From: Aristolochia californica
Lineage: Eukaryota; Streptophyta; Magnoliopsida; Piperales; Aristolochiaceae
Assembly: GCA_029961685.1 (NCBI GenBank)
Contig: JARWKL010000007.1
Coordinates: 10,687,406-10,751,405 of the forward strand
Length of the DNA: 64,000 bases
Direction of reading: 5' to 3'
The position numbers were made by a program, and so were the translations under genes. Shown here piece after piece: positions 35,100 through 48,800 of the stretch. The stretch's first letter is position 1. Every line of letters begins with the position of its first letter. The notes under the pieces were generated by a model. It was not told the DNA's origin and did no database searches. It saw only the letters and a list, made by a program, of their open reading frames with translations.

Positions 35100-38000
35100 C
35101 ATAAACTCTAATATTTTCATTTTATTGTGATAAGTTTGCCTTATATTTTCTGTTTACAAGAGTTAAAGGGAAAAGTGTAAAATCATGTTTTGATTTAAGG
35201 AAAAAGTATACATCTAAAATTGACATGCAAAAATGTTGAGAGGTATAATTCCAAAAAGTGTCTGTAACTTTTAAGGATTGTAAACTCTTTCTAGTTTTTA
35301 TATATAAGGTTTTCCAATCGTTAGGAAAATAAGGATGAGGCTGGGGAATTTTTAGCTGAGTGTTGACTCCCAATCCATAAGACGTTTCTTACAAAAATAT
35401 AGCCGGTTACGCATGATTGACCGATAAATCACTTTACAATCATCTATGATTGTAAGGTCAGCTTTTTTGTAAATGGGCAAAATAATGGCATGTTTGGCTT
35501 GGGTAAATAACCCATCGCACACAAACTTGAAAATTTAATGAGGTTTGGATCCATTGGTCATCTGCATCTTTTACATGTTTCAAGAATGCATATCCACATT
35601 TAAAACATGTGCAGGATCAATTAGAAATCTTTTTCTTATAAAATTCCACGCTATGACGGTTGAACTAGTGGAATTTCCCAAACTTGGATATCAAAACTTT
35701 TGTGTTCATTTGTGGTGTGTGAATAAATTTTCTTTGCTTACATTTGTTGTTGTTCTAAATTTTTTGCATACATAAACTCCAAACTTGGATATCAAAACTT
35801 TTTGTGTTCATTTGTGATCTGTTTGCCTTATCTTTTTTGTTTACAAGAGATAAAAGGAAAAATGAAAGCTCTGGTTTTGATTTAAGGAAAATCTATACAT
35901 TTAAAATGAAATAAAAAAATGTAGAGAGAGAAAATTGCAAAAAGTGTCTGTAACTTTTAGGGATTGTAAACTCTTTCTAATTTTTATATATCAGGTATTG
36001 CAATTATTGGGAAAAAAAGGGGGAGCAAGGGAATTTTAAGTTGAGTGTTGACTCCCAATCCATAAGTCATTTCTTACAAAAATATAACCCATTACGCATG
36101 ATTGACCGATAAATCACTTTACAATCATCTATGATAGTTGGGTTAGCGTTTTTGTAGGTGGGTAAAATAATGACTTGTTTAGCTCGAAAAAATATCCCAC
36201 CACACTAAAACTTGAGAATTTAATGAGGTTTGGATGCATAGGTCATCTGCATCTTTAACAAGTTTCAAACATGCATATCCACATTTAAAACATGTGTAGG
36301 ATCAATTATCAATTTCTTTCTTATTAAATTCCAAGCTATCAGGGTTGAACTAGTTGAATTTCCCAAACTTGGATATCAAAACTTTTGTGTTCATTTGTGG
36401 TGTGTGAATAAATTTTATTTGCTTACATTTGTTGTTGTTCTAATTTTTTTTCATACATAAACTCTAAAATTCTCATTTTGTTGTTGTCTATTTGCCTTAT
36501 CTTTTTTGTTTACGAGAGATAAAAGGAAAAGTGAAAACTCAAATTCTGATTTAAGTAAAAAGTACACATCTAAAATGGAAATGCATAAAAGTAGAGAGAT
36601 AAAATTGCAAAAAGTGTCTGTAACTTTTAGGGATTGTAAACTCTTTCTAGTTTTTATATATATCAGGTTTTGCAATCGTCGGGAAAAAAGGGGGTGGCAG
36701 GGAAATTTTTAGCTAAGTGTTGACTCCCAATCCATTAGTCATTTCTTAAAAAAATATAGTCCGTTACGTATAATTGACCGATAAATCACTTTACAATCAT
36801 CTATGATTTTTAGGTCACCTTTTTTGGAAGTAGGCAAAATAATGGCTTGTTTGGCTCGGATAAATATCCCACGCCACCCAAACTTGAGAATTTAATGAGG
36901 TTTGGCTCCATAGGTCATTTGCATCTTTAACATATTTCAAGCATGCATATCCACATTTAAAACATGTGTAGGAGCAATTAGAAATATCTTTCTTATAAAA
37001 TTTCAAGCTATCAAAGTTGAACTAGTGGAATTTCCCAAACTAGGATATCAAAACTTTTGTGGTCATTTGTGGTGTGTGAATAAATTTTCTTTGCTTACAT
37101 TTGTTGTAGGTCTAAATTTTTTGCTTACATAAACTCTAAAATTTTCATTTTTTTGTGATCAGTTTGCCTTATATTTTCTGTTTACGAGAGATAAAGGGAA
37201 AAGTGTAAAATCATGTTTTGATTTAAGGAAAAAGTATACATCTAAAATTAAAATGCAAAAATGTTGAGAGAGATAATTCCAAAAAGTGACTGTAACTTTT
37301 AGGGATTGTAAACTCTTTGTAGTTTTTATATATAAGGTTTTCCAATCATCGGGAAAATAAGGGGGAGGCTGGGGATTTTTTTGCAGTGTTGACTCCCAAT
37401 CCATAAGACATTTCTTAAAAAACTATAGCCCGTTATGCATGATTGATCCGATAAATCACTTTACAATCATCTATGATTGTTAGGTCAGCTTTTTTGTAAA
37501 TGGGCAAAATAATGGCTTGTTTGGCTCGGGTAAATAACCCACCGCACCCAAACTTGAGAATTTAATGAGGTTTGGATCCATTGGTCATCTGCATCTTTAA
37601 CATGTTTCAAGAATGCATATCCACATTTAAAACATGTGCAGGATCAATTAGAAATCTTTTTCTTATAAAATTCCAAGCTATGATGGTTAAACGAGTGAAA
37701 TTTCCAAAACTTGGATATCAAAAATTTTGTGTTCATTTGTGGTGTGTGAATAAATTTTCCTTCCTTACATTTGTTGTTGTTCTAAATTTTTTGCATACAT
37801 AAACTCTAAAATTTTAATTTTGTTGTGATTTGTTTGCCTTATCTTTTTTGTTTATTAGTGATAAAGGGAAAGTGAAAACTATAGTTTTGATTTAAGGTAA
37901 ATCAATACATTTACAATGAAATAAAAAAATGTAGAGAGAGAAAATTGCAAAAAGTGTCTGTAACTTTTAGGGATTGTAAACTCTTTCTAGTTTTTATATA

Positions 38001-41000
38001 TCAGGTATTGCAATCATCGGGGAAAAAAGGGGGAGCAGGGGAAATTTAAGTTGAGTGTTGACTCCCAATCCATAAGTCATTTCTTACAAAAATATAGCCC
38101 ATTACGCATGATTGACCAATAAATCACTTTACATTCATCTATGCTAGTTTGGTCAGCGTTTTTGTAAGTGGACAAAATAATGGCTTATTTAGCTCGGAAA
38201 AATATCCCACTGTACTAAAACTTGAGAACTTAATGAGGTTTTGATACATAAGTCATGTGCATCTTTAACAAGTTTCAAACATGTATATCCACATTTAAAA
38301 CATGTAGGATCAATTATAAATTTCTTTCTTATAAAATTCCAAGCTATCAGGGTTGAACTAGTTGAATTTCCCAAACTTGGATAACAAAACTTTTGTGTTC
38401 ATTTGTGGAGTGTGAATAAATTTTATTTGCTTACATTTGTTGTTGTTCTAATTTTTTTTCATACATAAACTCTAAAATTTTCATTTTGTTGTGGTCTGTT
38501 TGCCTTATCCTTTTTGTTTACGAGAGATAAAAGGAAAAGTGAAAACTCAAATTCTGATTTAAGTAAAAAGTACACATCTAAAATGGAAATGCATAAAAGT
38601 AGAGAAATAAAATTGCAAAAAGTGTCTGTAACTTTTAGGGATTGTAAACTCTTTCTAGTTTTTATATATAAAGTTTTCCAATCGTCAGGAAAAAAGGGGG
38701 AGGTAGGGGAATTTTTAGCTAAGTGTTGACTCCCAATCCATCTGTCATTTCTTAAAAAAAATATAACCCATTACGTATAATTGACCGATAAATCACTTTA
38801 GAATCATCTATGATTGTTAGGTCACCTTTTTTGGAAATAGGCAAAATAATGGTTTGTTTGGCTCGGATAAATATCCCACCCCACCCAAACTTGAGAATTT
38901 AATGAGGTTTGGATCCATAGGTCATTTGCATCTTTAACATATTTCAAGCATGCATATCCACGTTTAAAACATGTGTAGGAGCAATTAGAAATCTCTTTCT
39001 TGTAAAATTCCAAGCTATCAGGGTTGATCTAGTGGAATTTCCCAAACTTGGATATCAAAAGTTTTGTGTTCATTTGTGGTGTGTGAATAAATTTTCTTTG
39101 CTTACATTTTTTGGAGGTCTAAATTTTTTGCATACATAAACTATAAAATTTTCATTTTGTTGTTATCAGTTTGCCTTATATTTACTATTTATGAGAGATA
39201 AAGCGAAAAGTGTAAAATCATGTTTTGATTTAAGGAAAAAGTATACATCTAAAATTGAAATGCAAAAATGTTGAGAGAAATAATTCCCAAAAGTGTCTGT
39301 AACTTTTAGGGATTGTAAACTCTTTGTAGTTTTTATATATAAGGTTTTCCAATCATCGGGAAAATAAGGGGGAGGCTGGGGAATTTTTTGCAATGTTCAC
39401 TCCCAATCCATAAGACATTTCTTTAAAAAATATAGCCCGTTATGCATGATTGATCCGATAAATCACTTGACAATCATCTATGATTGTTAGGTCAGCTTTT
39501 TTGTAAATGGGCAAAATAATGGCTTGTTTGGCTCGGGTAAATAACCCACCGTACCCAAACTTGAGAATTTAATGAGGTTTGGATCCATTGGTCATCTGCA
39601 TCTTTAACATGTTTCAAGAATGCATATCCACATTTAAAACATGTGCAAGATCAATTAGAAATCTTTTTCTTATAAAATTCCAAGCTATGAGGGTTAAACT
39701 AGTGGAATTTCCCAAACTTGGATATCAAAACTTTTGTGTTCATTTGTGGTGTGTGAATAAATTTTATTTCCTTACATTTGTTGTTGTGCTAAATTTTTTG
39801 CATACATAAACTCTAAAATTTTAATTTTTTTGTGATTTGTTTGCCTTTTCTTTTTTTTTTACTAGAGATAAAGGGTAAGTGAAAACTCTAGTTTTGATTT
39901 CAGGAAAATCTATACATTTAAAATGAAATAAAAAAATGTAGAGAGAGAAAATTGAAAAAAGTGTTTGTAAATTTTAGGGATTGTAAACTCTTTCTTGTTT
40001 TTATATAACAGGTATTGCAATCATCGGGAAAAAAAGGGGAGCAGGGGAATTTTAAGTTGAGTGTTGACTCCCAATCCAAAAATCTTTTCTTACAAAAAAA
40101 TTACCCATTACGCATGATTGATTGATAAATCACTTTTACATTCGTCTATGATAGTTAGGTCAGCGTTTTTGTAAGTGAGCAAAATAATGGCTTGTTTGGC
40201 TCGAAAAAATATCCCACTGCACCCAAACTTGAGAATTTAATGAGGTTAGGATCCATAGGTCATCTGCATCTTTAAAAAGTTTCAAATATGCATATCCACA
40301 TTTAAAACATGTGTATGATCAATTATAAATCTCTTTCTTATAAAATTCCAAGCTATCAGGGTTGATCTAGTGGAATTTCCCAAATTTGGATATCAAAACT
40401 TTTGTGTTCATTTGTGGTGTCTAAATAATTTTTTTTTGCTTACATTTGTTGTTGTTCTAATTTCTTTTTCATACATAAACTCTAAAATTTTCATTTTGTT
40501 GTGGTTTGTTTTTGTTATCGTTGTTGTTTACGAGAGATAAAGGGAAAAGTGAAAACTCAAATTCTGATTTAAGTAAAAAGTGCACAACTAAAATGGAAAT
40601 GCATAAAAGTACAGAGATAAAATTGCATAAAGTGTCTATAAATTTTAGGGATTGTAAACTCTTTCTAGTTTTTATATATCAGGTTTGGTAATCGTCAGGA
40701 AAAAAGGGGGAGGCAGGGGAATTTTTAGCTAAGTGTTGACTCCCAAACCATCAGTCATTTCTTAAAAAAATATTGCATGTTACTTATGATTGACTGATAA
40801 ATCACTTTACAATCATTTATGATTGTTAGGTCACCTTTTTTGGAAATAGGCAAAATAATGGCTTGTTTGGCTCAGGTAATTATCCCACCGCACCCAAACT
40901 GGAGAATTTAATGAGGTTTGGATCCATAGGTCATCTGCATCTTTAACATAATTCAAGCATGCATATCCACATTTAAAACATGTGTAGGAGCAAATAGAAA

Positions 41001-41850
41001 TCTCTTAGTTAGCAAATTCCAACCTATCAAGGTTGAACTAGTGGAATTTTCCAAACTTGGATATCAAAACTTTTATGTTCATTTGTGGTTTGTGAATAAA
41101 TTTTCTTTTCTTACATTTGTTGTTGGTCTAAATTTTTTGCATACATATACTCTAAAATTTTCATTTTGTTGTGATCTGTTTGCCTTATATTTTCTATTTA
41201 CGAGAGATGAAGGGAAAAGTGTAAAATCATGTTTTGATTTAAGGAAAAAGTATATGTCTAAAATTGAAATGCAAAAATGTTGAGAGAGATAATTCCAAAT
41301 TTTTTTTTAACTTTTAGGGATTGTAAACTCTTTTGTATTTGTTATATATGAAGTTTTCCAATCGTCGGGAAAATAAGGGGGAGGCTGGGGAATTTTTAGC
41401 TGAGTGTTGACTCCCAATCCATAAGACATTTCTTAAGAAAATATAGCCCGTTACGTATGATTGACTGATAAATCACTTTACAATCATCTATGATTATTTG
41501 GTCAACTTTTTTGTAAATGGGTAATATAATGGCTTGTTTGGCTCAGGTAAATAACCCACTGCACCCAAACTTGTGAATTTAATGAGGTTTGGATTCATTG
41601 GTCATCTGCATCTTCAACATGTTTCAAGAATGCATATCCACATTCAGAACATGTGCAGGATTAATTAGAAATCTTTTTCTTATAAAATTCCAAGCTATGA
41701 TGGTTGAACTAGTGGAATTTCCCAAACTTGGATATAAAAACTTTTGTGTTCATTTGTGTTGTGTGAATAAATTTTCTTTCGTTACATTTTTTGTTGTTCT
41801 AAATTTTTTACACACATAAACTCTAAAATTTTCATTTTGTTGTAATCTGT
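35100..41850 (+). repeat. Three-monomer higher-order repeat (about 2007 bp), over 3 copies
   Basis: Every third monomer shares rare variants. CCTTATATTTTCTGTTTAC plus AGTGTAAAATCATGTTTTG occur near 35140, 37170, 39175 and 41185. CATTTAAAATGAAATAAAAA-like text occurs near 35900, 37910 and 39915. AACTCAAATTCTGATTTAAG occurs near 36537, 38545 and 40555. GGAAGTAGGCAAAATAATGG-like text occurs near 36826, 38833 and 40843. Equivalent landmarks lie at 35575, 37602, 39609 and 41619, that is 2027, 2007 and 2010 bp apart. Adjacent monomers within a copy are clearly less alike than monomers one period apart. The fourth copy fades at about 41.85 kb. Confidence 0.9.
35778..35815 (+). repeat. Short templated duplication replacing monomer sequence
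   Basis: After CATACATAAACT the expected CTAAAATTTTCATTTTGTTG is missing. In its place is a second copy of the CCAAACTTGGATATCAAAAC...TTCATTTGTG segment, which is also present 100 bp upstream at about 35679-35715. The monomer then resumes at GATCTGTTTGCC. This looks like a local template switch. Confidence 0.85.
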
Positions 41851-42722
41851 TTGCCTTATCTTTTTTCTTTACTAGTGATAAAGGGAAAAGTGAAAAATCA
41901 AGTTTTGATTTAAGGAAAAAGTATATATCTAAAATGGAAATGCACAAATATAGAGAGAGATAATTCTAGAACGGTGTCTGTAACATTTAGGGATTGTAAA
42001 AACTTTCTAGTAATATATCGGGTTTTACATTCAGGGTGTCTGTAAAAAGGGGGAGGCGAGGGAATTTTTAGCTGTGTTGACTCCCAATCCATAAGTCATT
42101 TCTTACAAAATATAGCCCGTTACATATGATTGACCAATAAATAACTTTACCATCATCTATGATTGTTAGGTCAGCTTTTTTGTAAATGGGCAAAATAACG
42201 GCTTCTTTGGCTAGGGTAAATATCCCACCGCACCCAAACTTGAGAATTTAATGAGGTTTGGATCCTTAGGTCATCTGCATCTTTAACATGTTTCATGCAT
42301 GCATATCTACATTTAAAACATGTGCAAGATCAATTAGAAATCTCTTTCTTATAAACTTCCAAGCTAGCAGTGTTGAACTAGACGAATTTCCCATACTTTG
42401 ATATCAAAATTTTTGTGTTCATTTGTGGTGTATGAATAAATTTTATTTCCCTACATTTGTTGTTGTTCAAAATTTTTTGCATACTTAAACTTAAAATTTT
42501 CATTTCTTTGTGATCTGATTGCCATATCCTTTTTGTTTACTAGTGATAAAGGGAAAAGTGAATACTGAAGTTTTGATTTAAGGAAAAAGTATACATCTAA
42601 AATGGAAATGCACAAATGTTAAGAGAGAAAATTGCAAAAAGTGTCTGTAACTTTTAGGGATTGTAAACACTTTCTTGTTTTTTTATATCAGGTTTTACAA
42701 TCATCCGGAAAAATAAGGGGGA

Positions 42723-42818
42723 GGAGGTGGAAATTTTAGTTGAGTGTTGACTTCTAGTCATTTCTTACAAGGAGGTGGAAATTTTAGTTGAGTGTTGACT
42801 TCTAGTCATTTCTTACAA
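42723..42818 (+). repeat. Perfect 48-bp tandem duplication
   Basis: Positions 42723-42770 (starting GGAGGTGGAAATTTTAGTTG, ending TTTCTTACAA) are repeated without a mismatch at 42771-42818. No other monomer has this doubling, so the event is young relative to the monomers. The copy also spans a deletion, because GACTTCTAGTCATTTC lacks CCCAATCCATA and the text after the second copy skips to CATCTATGATT. Confidence 0.95.
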
Positions 42819-45800
42819 ACATCTATGATTATCAGTTTCTTTTGTAAACGGGCAAAATAATGGCATGTTTGGCTCAGGTAAATATCCCACCGCACCTAAA
42901 CTTGAGAATTTATTGAGGTTTCCATCCATAGGTCATTTGCATCATTAACATGTTTCAAGCATGCATATCCAAATTTAAAACATTTGTAGGATCAATTAGA
43001 AATCTCTTTCTTATAAACTTCCAAGCTATCAGGATCAAACTAGTGGAATTTCCCAAACTTGGATATCAAAACTTTTATGTTCATTTGTGTGTGGGAATCA
43101 ATTTTCTTTGCTTACATTTGTTGTTGTTCAAAATTTTTTGCATACATAAACTCTAAAATTTTCATTTTTGTTGTGATCTGTTTGCCTTATCTTTTTATTT
43201 TATGAGAGATAAAGGGAAATATGAAAACTCAAGTTTTCATTTAAGGAAAAAGTATACATCTAAAATTAAAATACACAAATTCTGAGAGAGATAATTCCAA
43301 AACGTTATTGTAACTTTTAAGGATTCTAAAGTCTTTCTAGTTTTTATATATCAGGTTTTACAATTGTCGGGAAAAAAAGGGAGAGGCGGGGGAATTTTTA
43401 GCTTAGTGTTGACTCCCTAACCATAAGTCATTTCTTAAAAAAATATAGCCCATTATGCATGATTGACCGATAAATCACTTTACAATCGTCTATGATTGTT
43501 AGGTCAGCTTTTTTTGTAAATGGGCAATATAATGGCTTGGGTGGCTCGGGTAAATATCCCACCGCACCAAAACTTGAGAATTTAATGAGGTTTGGATCTA
43601 TAGGTCATTTACATCTTTAACATGTTTAATGCATGCATATCCACATTTAAAAAATGACTAGGATCAATTAGAAATTTCTGTCAAATAAAAATCCAAGCTC
43701 TCGGGGTTGATCTAGAGGAATTTCCCAAACTTGGATATCAAAAAATTCAAGTTCATTTGTGGTGTTTGAATAAATTATCTTTGCTGTTCAAATTTTTTTG
43801 CATACATAAATTTTAAAATTTCCATAAATTGTTGTGATCTGTTTGCCTGATCTTTGTTGTTTACTAGAGATAAAAGGAAAAGTGAAAACTCATGTTTTGA
43901 TTTCAAGAAAAAGTATATATCTAAAATTGAAATGGACAAAAGTAGAGAGAGATAATTCCAAAATGTATCTGTAACTTTTAGGGATTGTAAACTCTTTCTA
44001 GTTTTTATATATCGGGTTTTGCAACTATCGAGAAAAAAAGGGAGAGGCGGAGGAAATTTTAGTTGAGTGTTGACTCCCAATCTATAAGTCTTTTCTCACA
44101 AAAATATAGCTCATTACGTATGATTGACCGATAAATCAGTTTACAATCATCTATGATAGTTAGGTTAGTTTTTTTTTGTAAATGGGCAAAATAATGGTTT
44201 GTTTGGCTTGGGTAAGTATCCCACCGCACCCAAACTTGAGAATTTAATGTGGTTTGGATCATAGGTCATCTGCATCTTTTACATGTTTTGAAGCATGCAT
44301 ATCCACATTTAAAACATGTGAAGGATCAATTAGAAATCTCTTTCTTATAAAATTCCAAGTTATCAGGGTTGAACTAGTAGATTTCCCAAAAGTTGGATAT
44401 CAAAACTTTTGTGTTCATTTGTGGTGTGAGAATATATTTTATTTTCTTACATTTGTTGTTGTTCTAAATTTTTTGCATACCAAAATTTTCATTTTGTTGG
44501 GATCTGTTTTCCTTATTTTTTTGTTTACGAGAGATAAAGGGAAAAGTGAAAACTCAAGTTTCTATTTAAGAAAAAAGTACACATCTAAAATGGAAATGCA
44601 CAAATGTAGAGAGAGAAAATTGAAAAAAGGGTCTATAACTTTTACGGATTGTCAACTCTTTCTTGTTTTTATATTTCAGATTTTCCAATCGTCGGGAGAA
44701 AAGGGAGGAGACGGGGGACTTTTTAGCTGAGTGTTGTCTCCAAATCCTTAAATAATTTCTTACAAAAATATAGCCCATTACGCATGATTGACCGATAAAT
44801 CACTTTACAATCATCTATGATAGTTAGGTCTGGTTTTTTGTATATGGGCAAAAAAATGGTTTGTTTGGCTCGGGTAAATATCCCGCCGCACCCAAACTTG
44901 AAAATTTAATGAGGTTTGGATTCATACGTCATCTGCATCTTTAACATGTTTCAAGCATCCATATCCACATTTAAAACTTGTGTTGGATCAATTAGAAATC
45001 TCTTTCTTGTGAAATTCCAAGCAATCAGGGTTGTACTAGTGAAATTTCCAAAACATGGACATCAAAACTTTTGTGTTCATTTGTGGTGTGTGAATAAATC
45101 TTCTTTGCTTACATTTGTTGTTGGTCTAAACTTTTTTCATACATATACTCTAAAATTTTGATTTTGATGTAATTTGTTTGCCTTATCTTTTTTGTTTTCG
45201 AAGGATAAAGCGAAAAGGGAAAACTCAAGTTTTGATTTAAGGAAAAAGTATACATAAAAATTTGAAATGTACAAATGTAGAGAGAGATAATTCCAAAAAG
45301 TGTCTGTAACTTTTAGGGATTGTAAACTCTTTCTTGTTTTTATATATCAGGTTTTGCAATCGTCGGAAAAAAAGGTGTAGGAGGGGAATTTTTAGCTAAA
45401 TATTGGCTCTCAATCCATAAGACATTTTATAAAAAAATATAGCCCGTTACGCAAGATTGACCGATAAATCACTTTACAATCATCTATGATTGTTACGTTA
45501 GCTTTTTTTGTAGATGGGCAAAATAATGGCTTGTTTGGCTCGGGTAAATATCCCAACGCACCCATACTTGAGAATTTAATGAGGTTTGGATCCATAGGTC
45601 ATCTGCATCTTTAGCATGTTTCAACTAAGCATGCATATCCACATTTAAAACATGTGTAGGAGCAATTAGAAATCTCTTTCTTATAACATTCCAAGCCATC
45701 AGGGGTGAACTAGTGGAATTTCCGAAAACTTGGATATCAAAATTTTGTGTTCATTTGTGGTGTGTGAATAAATTTTATTTGCTTCCATTTGTTGTTTTTC

Positions 45801-48800
45801 TAAACACTTTGCATACATAAACTCTAAAATTTTTATTTTGTTGTGATCTGTTTGCCTTATTTTTTGTTTACGAGAGATAAACGAAAAATTGAAAGCTCAA
45901 GTTTTGATTTAAGGAAAAACTATACATCTAAAATGGAAATTGAAAAATGTAGAGAAAGATAATTCCAATAATTGTATGTAACTTTTAAGGATTGTAAACT
46001 CTTTCTAGTTTTTATGTATCAGGTTTTACAATTGTCGGAAAAAAAGGGGAGGCGGGCAAATGTTTAGCGGAGTGTTGACACCCAATCCATAAGTCATTTC
46101 TTACATAAATATAGATCGTTACACATGAATGACCGATAAATCACTTTAAAATCATCTATGATTGTTAGGTCTGATTTTTTATAAATGGGCAAAATAATGG
46201 CTTGTTTGGCTCGGTTAAATATCCCACCGGACCCAAACTTGAGAATTTAATGAGGTTTGGATCCATAGGTCATCTGCATCTTTAACTTTTTACAAGCATG
46301 CATATCAACACTTAAAACATGTGGAGGATCAATTAGAAATCTCTTTCTTATAAAATTCCAAGCTATCAGGGTTGAACTAGTTGACTTTCCCAACATGGAT
46401 ATAAAAACTTTGGGTTCATTTGTGGCGAGTGAATATTTTTTTCCATAAATTTGTTTTTTTTCTAAATTTTTTTCATACATAAACTCTACAATTTTCATTT
46501 TGTTGTGATTTGTATGCTTTATCTTTGTAGTTTACGTGAGAAAAAGGTTAAAGTGAAAACTCAAGTTTTCATTTGAGGAAAAATTATACATCTAAAATAG
46601 AAATGGACAAATGTAGAGAGAGATAATTACAAAATGTATCTGTAACTTCTAGGGATTGTAAACTTTTTCTTTTTTTTATATATCGGGTTTTACAATTGTA
46701 GGGAAAAAAAGGGAGAAGCGGGGGAATTTTTAGCTGAGTGTTAACTCCCAATCCATAAGTCATTTCTTACAAAAATATAGCCCGTTACGTATAATTGACA
46801 GATAAATCACTTGACAATCATCTATGATAGTTACGTCAGCATTTTTGTAAATGGGCAAAATAATGGTTTGGTTGGCTCGGATAAATATCCCACGCACCCA
46901 AACTTGAGAATTTAAAGTGGTTTAGATCCATAGGTCATCTGCATCTTTAACATGTTTCAAGCATGCATATCCACATTTAAAACATGTGAAGGATCAATTT
47001 GAAATCTCTTTCTTATAAAATTCCAAGCTATCAGGGTTGAACTAGTGGAATTTCCCAAACTTGGATATCTAAACTTTCGTGTTCATTTGTGGTGTGTGAA
47101 TAAATTTTCTTTGCTTACAATTGTTGTTGTTCTAATTTTTTTCATACATAAACTCTATACTTTTCATTTTGTTGTGATTTGTTTGCCTTATCTTTTTTGT
47201 TTACGAGAGATAAAGGGAAAAGTGAAAACTCAAGTTTTGATTTCAGGAAAAAGTATACATCGAAAATGGAAATGTACAAATGTAGGGAGAGATAATTCCA
47301 AAAAGTGTCTGTAAATTTTAGGATTTGTAAACTCTTTCTAGTTTTTATATATCAGGTTTTGTAATCTTCGGGGAAAAAGGGAAGGCGGGGGAATTTTTAG
47401 CTGTGTTGACTCCCTATCCATAAGTTATTTCTAACAACAATACAGCCCATTACGCATGATTGATAGATCAGTCACTTTACAATCATCAACCATTATTAGG
47501 TCAGCTTTTTTTAAATGAGAAAAATAATGGCTTGATTGGCTCGGGTAAATATCCCACAACACCCAAACTTAAGAATTTAATGAGGTTTGGATCTATTGGT
47601 CATCTGCATCTTTAACATGTTTCAAGCATGCATATCCACAGTTAAAACTTGTGTAGGATCAATTAGAAATCTCTTTCTTTTAAAATTCAGAGCTATCGAG
47701 ATTGAACTAGTGGAATTTCCCAAACTTTGATATCAAAATTATTGTGTTCATTTGTGGTGTTTGAATAAATTTTTTTTGTTAACATTTGTTGTTGTTCAAA
47801 ATTTATTGCATACATAAACTCTAAAATTTTTATTTTGTTGTGATCAGTTTGCCATATCTTTGCTGTTTACGAGAGATAAAGGGAAAAGATAAAACTCAAG
47901 TTTTGATTTCATGAAAAATGTATATATCTAAAATTGAATTGGACAAATGTAGAGAGAGATAATTACAAAACGTATCTGTAAATTTTAGGGATTGTAAACT
48001 CTTTCTAGTTTTTATATATCGGGTTTTGCAATTGTCTGGAAAAAAAGGGAGAGGCAGGGGAAATTTTAGCTGACTGTTGACTCCCAATCGATAAGTCATT
48101 TCTTACAAAAATATAGCCCATTACACATGATTGACCGATAAATCACTTTACAATCATATATGATTGTGAGGTCAGAATTTTGTAAATGGGAAAAATAATG
48201 TCTTGTTTGTCTCGGGTAAATATCCCACCTCTCCCAAACTTGAGAATTTAATGTGGTTTGGATCCATGGGTCATCTCCATCTTTAACTTGTTTCAAGAAA
48301 GCATATCCACATTTAAAACATGTGTAGCATATATTAGAAATCTCTTTCTTATAAAATTCCAAGTTATCTGGGTTGAACTTGTGGAATTTCCCAAACTTGG
48401 ATATCAAAACTTTTGTGTTCATTTGTGGTGTGTGAATAAATTTTTTTTGTTACATTTGTTGTTGTTCTAATTTTTTTTTTTGCATTCATTGTGTTGTGAT
48501 TTGTTTGCCTTAACATTTTTGTTTACGAGAGATAAAGGGAAAAGTGAAAACTCAAGTTTTGATTTAAGGAAAAAGTTTACATCTAAAATGGAAATGCACA
48601 AATTTAGAGTGAGATAATTACAAAAAATGTCTTTAACTTTTAGGTATTTTAAACTCTTTCTACTTTTTATATATCGGGTTTTCCAATTGTCAGTAAAAAA
48701 AGGGGGAGGCGAGGGAATTTTTAGCTGAGTGTTGACTCCCAATCCATAAGTCATTGCTTAAAAAAATAAAGCCCGTTACGCATGATTGACAAATAAATCA

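Noticed and set aside
35100..41850. Calling this the functional centromere
   Set aside because: Higher-order repeats and dyads are suggestive only. Centromere identity needs CENH3 data and the sequence alone cannot show it.
44254..44730. 158-codon plus-strand open frame, longest in the satellite
   Set aside because: It fuses two ordinary monomer frames through a local indel (loss near ATACCAAAATTTTC). No other monomer keeps it.
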